Shown: one piece after another, positions 61,047 to 64,000 of the stretch | How the letters are laid out: each line of letters opens with the position of its first letter | How positions within the stretch are numbered: position 1 is the stretch's first letter | Origin: Cyrtodaria siliqua | Lineage: Eukaryota; Mollusca; Bivalvia; Adapedonta; Hiatellidae | DNA: 64,000 nucleotides | Direction of reading: 5' to 3' | Assembly (NCBI GenBank): GCA_037043455.1 | Contig: JAWPHD010000003.1 | Coordinates: 930,001-994,000, forward strand | Program-made: the position numbers and the translations under genes | The notes under the pieces: model-generated | Databases searched by the model: none | What the model saw: the letters and a program-made list of their open reading frames with translations, nothing else | Told to the model about the DNA's origin: nothing

Positions 61047-61235
61047 TATTGGAAAAATTCATTAGCTACTTTCAACAACATCCCTAGAACGGAACTGCCT
61101 CGTCGGTTTCCGCAACGGAAGTATTTATTGGTTAAGGAAGTTCCTATTGATGCGGAAGAAATTGCAGACAGCATTGTAGAAAAAATGCCTGTGTCACGGA
61201 AACGATATGAATATATGTGTGGGAAAGAAATGTAG
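61047..61235 (+). CDS. Possible coding fragment, unrecognised
   Basis: A 63-codon frame with no ATG near its start. From 61066 it reads ...TFNNIPRTELPRRFPQRKYL, then LVKEVPIDAEEIADSIVEKM, and ends CGKEM-stop. It is higher in GC and more protein-like than its surroundings. It could be the last exon of another + strand gene (weak acceptor 'ttcattag' at 61065) or a pseudogene fragment. I do not recognise a family. Confidence 0.3.
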   Translation, partial: YWKNSLATFNNIPRTELPRRFPQRKYLLVKEVPIDAEEIADSIVEKMPVSRKRYEYMCGKEM

Positions 61236-61411
61236 AGATATAAAAGTACTTGAATGCACCGACATTTTTGTAATATCGTTTATTGAACTATTTTCATAAC
61301 ACGAAACAGACAAGCAACACTGTAGCTGTTAATTATTGACAGACAACAATCTAGAACGGTTGTTATTTTATTCTAAGCACTTTATTGATTGTATCAACAT
61401 ATAATAATATA

Positions 61412-61876
61412 CTGAAAGGAAAAAGAAACGCATAATTGGTATTTCCGCTATATATTGTATGTTTAATATGCTACTGCTAATCGAATGGTACAGTGCGACA
61501 TTAGACCTGTACTTCGGAAAGAAGGTTTAAACAGCACCGAACACACCAATGGTTACCCCTTTAAAGTTTCATTTTCGACAGAATGCGCATTTGGCTCAAG
61601 CAGGTGAGCAAACGTAGGCTTTAAACGTTGCAATCTCTTAACATTAAACACAATACTGAAATGGCTTGACTATTTCAAGCGAAACATCAACATATATGAA
61701 TTTCGTGCAACAAAGTATACTTTGATTAAAAGGTCTACTACATGACAGAGTTGTCCCTTTCTGTATTATTTTGTACAAAACACGTTGAGATATATCTGGA
61801 ATATTACGTGGAATGAGGTGTGTATAATAACGTAGTATAGGCAATTTTTTCAATATGCGTTTCTTTTTCCTTTCAG
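61412..61876. mobile_element. 465-bp Tc1/mariner-type MITE
   Basis: Perfect inverted ends of at least 20 bp: 'ctgaaaggaaaaagaaacgc' on the left and its complement ending 'cctttcag' on the right. They are flanked by TA on both sides (61410-61411, 61877-61878), the target duplication of Tc1/mariner elements. No transposase is present. Confidence 0.85.
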
Positions 61877-62267
61877 TATATAATCAATTATGTTCACGTG
61901 TTTATTCTAATACCGTGTATTTATCTTCTTCAAGCCACAGTACAAAAATAAAGTATTTTCATATGAATGTGTATTGTGTTCTGCCTCAACAACCATGCAA
62001 TATAACCGACTCTGTATAATGCACTCACTGACGGAGAACAGAGAGGATACAGAAACGATAGTTAGGATAACGATATGATACAGAGGAGACAAATATGATA
62101 CAGGGGATATAGTGGAGACGGAGAACACGATAGCAAGTTCGACTCTGATTCTGGCGATCACGTGTTTGAGCTTGACTGACGCCACTGTGTTTCTTCGGAC
62201 TTCCTTAGCCTTGTCCGTTGGATGTGGACGTCCAGTCGTCCAGGGTATCGGATTATAAGAATCGTTC

Positions 62268-62397
62268 TTGGGTATCCGGTGAAGATAGGGAATTCCAACC
62301 CGAGGTATAAGTGTGTTTATTGGAACTGAGGCTCTGCCGAGGTTCCGATTAAAACACATACCGAGGGTTGGAATTCCCTATCTGAACCGAATACCTA
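62268..62397. repeat. Foldback repeat, ~55-bp arms
   Basis: 'gatagggaattccaacccga' on the left pairs with 'gggttggaattccctatctg' on the right, and 'aagtgtgttt' pairs with 'aaaacacat'. The centre is itself an inverted repeat ('ggaactgaggctctgccgag', then 'gttcc'). Confidence 0.75.
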
Positions 62398-62929
62398 TGA
62401 TAGACTGTTTTTCTTTAATATCAGAGACATGTTGTGCGTTGACGCCGCCAGTTACTAACGTTTTGCATGTTTTCCTGCATACCGGATGTTGGTACGCGCG
62501 TGAATTTTATCTCGAACCTAGGGTAAAATGATGGATATCCTTGTCCGGCATGCAAAAATATATTATTCGAGCACCTTAAAGAACCATAGGAATCGATTCG
62601 AAAGTAAGAGTAGGACATGGTTCCCGGATTCCTAAGTATCATTCCCTTATATATGGGGTGGATCTAAATACTAGTAACCTAAGATGATGGGCCGTTAAAC
62701 AACAATGCATGCATTCAATCCTCCCGCTATTTATATTTTCAGATTTTAAAATATAAATGAAGAATACCAGTTTTTATAGTTCTAAATCTGTGCATTCTGC
62801 TATTACTATGCTATATGTTTTGACTTGTAAAAAGCACATGGATACGGTATTACGCATAAGCTTTCAGGCGTTAGCCTAAGAGGTAATTTATCAATTTGTA
62901 TATCAAATGTCTAAAATAGTATGAAACTG

Positions 62930-63190
62930 GACTTTTGGAAATGGCCGAACACGATAAATATGAAATATTGCAGTCTCGGTTTGATAGAGACTGTTCATGA
63001 ACGGTAGTGAAATATGCTTGCCCACTAGCCCCGGGTTGAGCGGAACTCAATATTAATAAAAAAAATCAATAGTACAGAATTTTAACTATCCCGAAGATGG
63101 CATGCATATGGCTTTGGACATGCTATATCTAATGTCATCATTCCATGTCCAGCGGCGTAGGGTCCCAGTATCTAATAAAATTCTATGCCC
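62930..63190. repeat. Dispersed repeat, family B (inverted), extended copy
   Basis: 'gcagtctcggtttgatagag', 'ctagccccgggttgagcgga' and 'tcccgaagatggcatgcata', parallel to 18815-18990. It ends where a LINE begins. Confidence 0.65.
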
Positions 63191-63260
63191 CTCTGATGTT
63201 TATGAACATAGATAACGACAGTTACAACAGTATTGTTAAATTCGTAGTATACGTAACAAA

Positions 63261-64000
63261 ATGGAATATATTAAGGATAATTTATTAGATTATGTTTTTT
63301 TGTGCTTTACGGAGAACCACCTGTCGGAAGACGTGGCCAATGATTTTATACGTACAGACGGTTATAGTAATATTTTCCGAAAGGATACATCTGCACATTC
63401 TAGCGGACTGTTAATGTATACTGCGAATAACATTATTTCAAGACCAGAAAACGTGTATTAGAACTTTAATATTTATTACCCAGTTCACTTTGGATTGAAG
63501 ATAAAGGTGAGATTATTTTAGTATGAACCGTTTATCCCAATCCTAATTCGAGTAATGTTTTTTTGGGATAACTTAAACATTAGCTTAGAAAAGGCATATG
63601 AATTATCGAATAACATCATTATAGTTGATGATATCAACGAGAACCATTTAATACTGATAACCATTTTTTTTTTTAAATATAAGGCGGCTAATGATATGAC
63701 AAATATTATAACTGAATTAACTCGTGTTACAGACAGCACTGCCACATTGATCGATCCTATAGTTATTTCTGATTCTCTTAAACCCTTAGATTCCGTAATT
63801 GTAAACATATCACAGGATATAAGCGATCACCATGGTACATACTTTATGTTTCAATAGAGTTACAATGTTCGACCGACCCTTACCCGACGTGTTTGGAATT
63901 ATAAGAAAGCCAACTTCATAAAACTCAATGATCTTATTCAACATACAGACTGGTCTCTCACATATGAATTCGTTGAGTGTTGCGTGTGAAAGATTTATTA
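63261..64000 (+). mobile_element. LINE endonuclease region, runs off the window
   Basis: Plus strand. DYVFLCFTENHLSEDVANDF, then RTDGYSNIFRKDTSAHSSGL (63261-63461) is the APE-type endonuclease start of a Jockey/CR1-like element (a 'T/S-E-x-H-L' catalytic block). In the next frame (63555-63857) come IIIVDDINENHL, where the family has 'GDxN', then TRVTDSTATLIDPIVI and ISDHHG, the C-terminal SDH block. RVWNYKKANFIKLNDLIQ follows after another break (63878-63965). Frame shifts near 63470 and 63860 show a dead copy; RT would lie beyond 64000. Confidence 0.85.

Overview
This is an AT-rich, intron-dominated animal nuclear window, not bacterial DNA. It contains GT-AG split exons, non-LTR and Penelope-like retroelement debris, MITE-like hairpins and minisatellites. 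The types of dispersed repeat (blocks around 'gagttatggcccttgat' and 'aggtcaaggtcacc') suggest a mollusc, probably a bivalve. That species call is an inference.

One real gene dominates. Seventeen exons on the + strand (2123 to 53880) encode about 580 C-terminal residues of a voltage-gated calcium-channel auxiliary subunit alpha-2/delta (CACNA2D family). The 5' exons lie upstream of the window. Splice phases join at almost every junction, and the order of motifs follows the family down to the hydrophobic GPI/membrane tail. The penultimate intron (37275-44662) has the sequence of a U12-type AT-AC (minor spliceosome) intron: ATATCCTTT at the donor, CCTTAAC branch point and AC acceptor. The last intron (44746-53778) is almost entirely five near-identical 1.76-kb tandem units, each carrying a foldback element with GGAGT-rich inverted ends. 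The last codons and the stop lie in the first unit of a 3' minisatellite.

Layout: 1-1110 palindromic minisatellite; 2.1-14.8 kb alpha-2/delta exons w1-w5 with retroelement-filled introns (an RT element at 3.6-5.3 kb, a LINE nested in a Penelope-like RT gene at 7.1-8.7 kb, a second LINE at 10.5-11.9 kb, an RT element at 12.2-13.3 kb); 14.8-23.5 kb a large intron with a strong palindrome and MITEs; 23.5-37.3 kb exons w6-w15; 37.3-44.7 kb the U12-type intron, holding a broken env-like fusion-glycoprotein gene, an SGNH-hydrolase-like fragment, AGGTCA-rich tandem repeats and RT-element pieces; 44.7-53.9 kb the last two exons and the tandem array; 53.9-64 kb mostly repeats (a Tc1/mariner-type MITE, a foldback element) and the endonuclease part of another LINE running off the end.

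At least one exon between w2 and w3 was not found with confidence, and the w14/w15 junction is ambiguous. All family assignments come from reading the translations; no database search or alignment was run.
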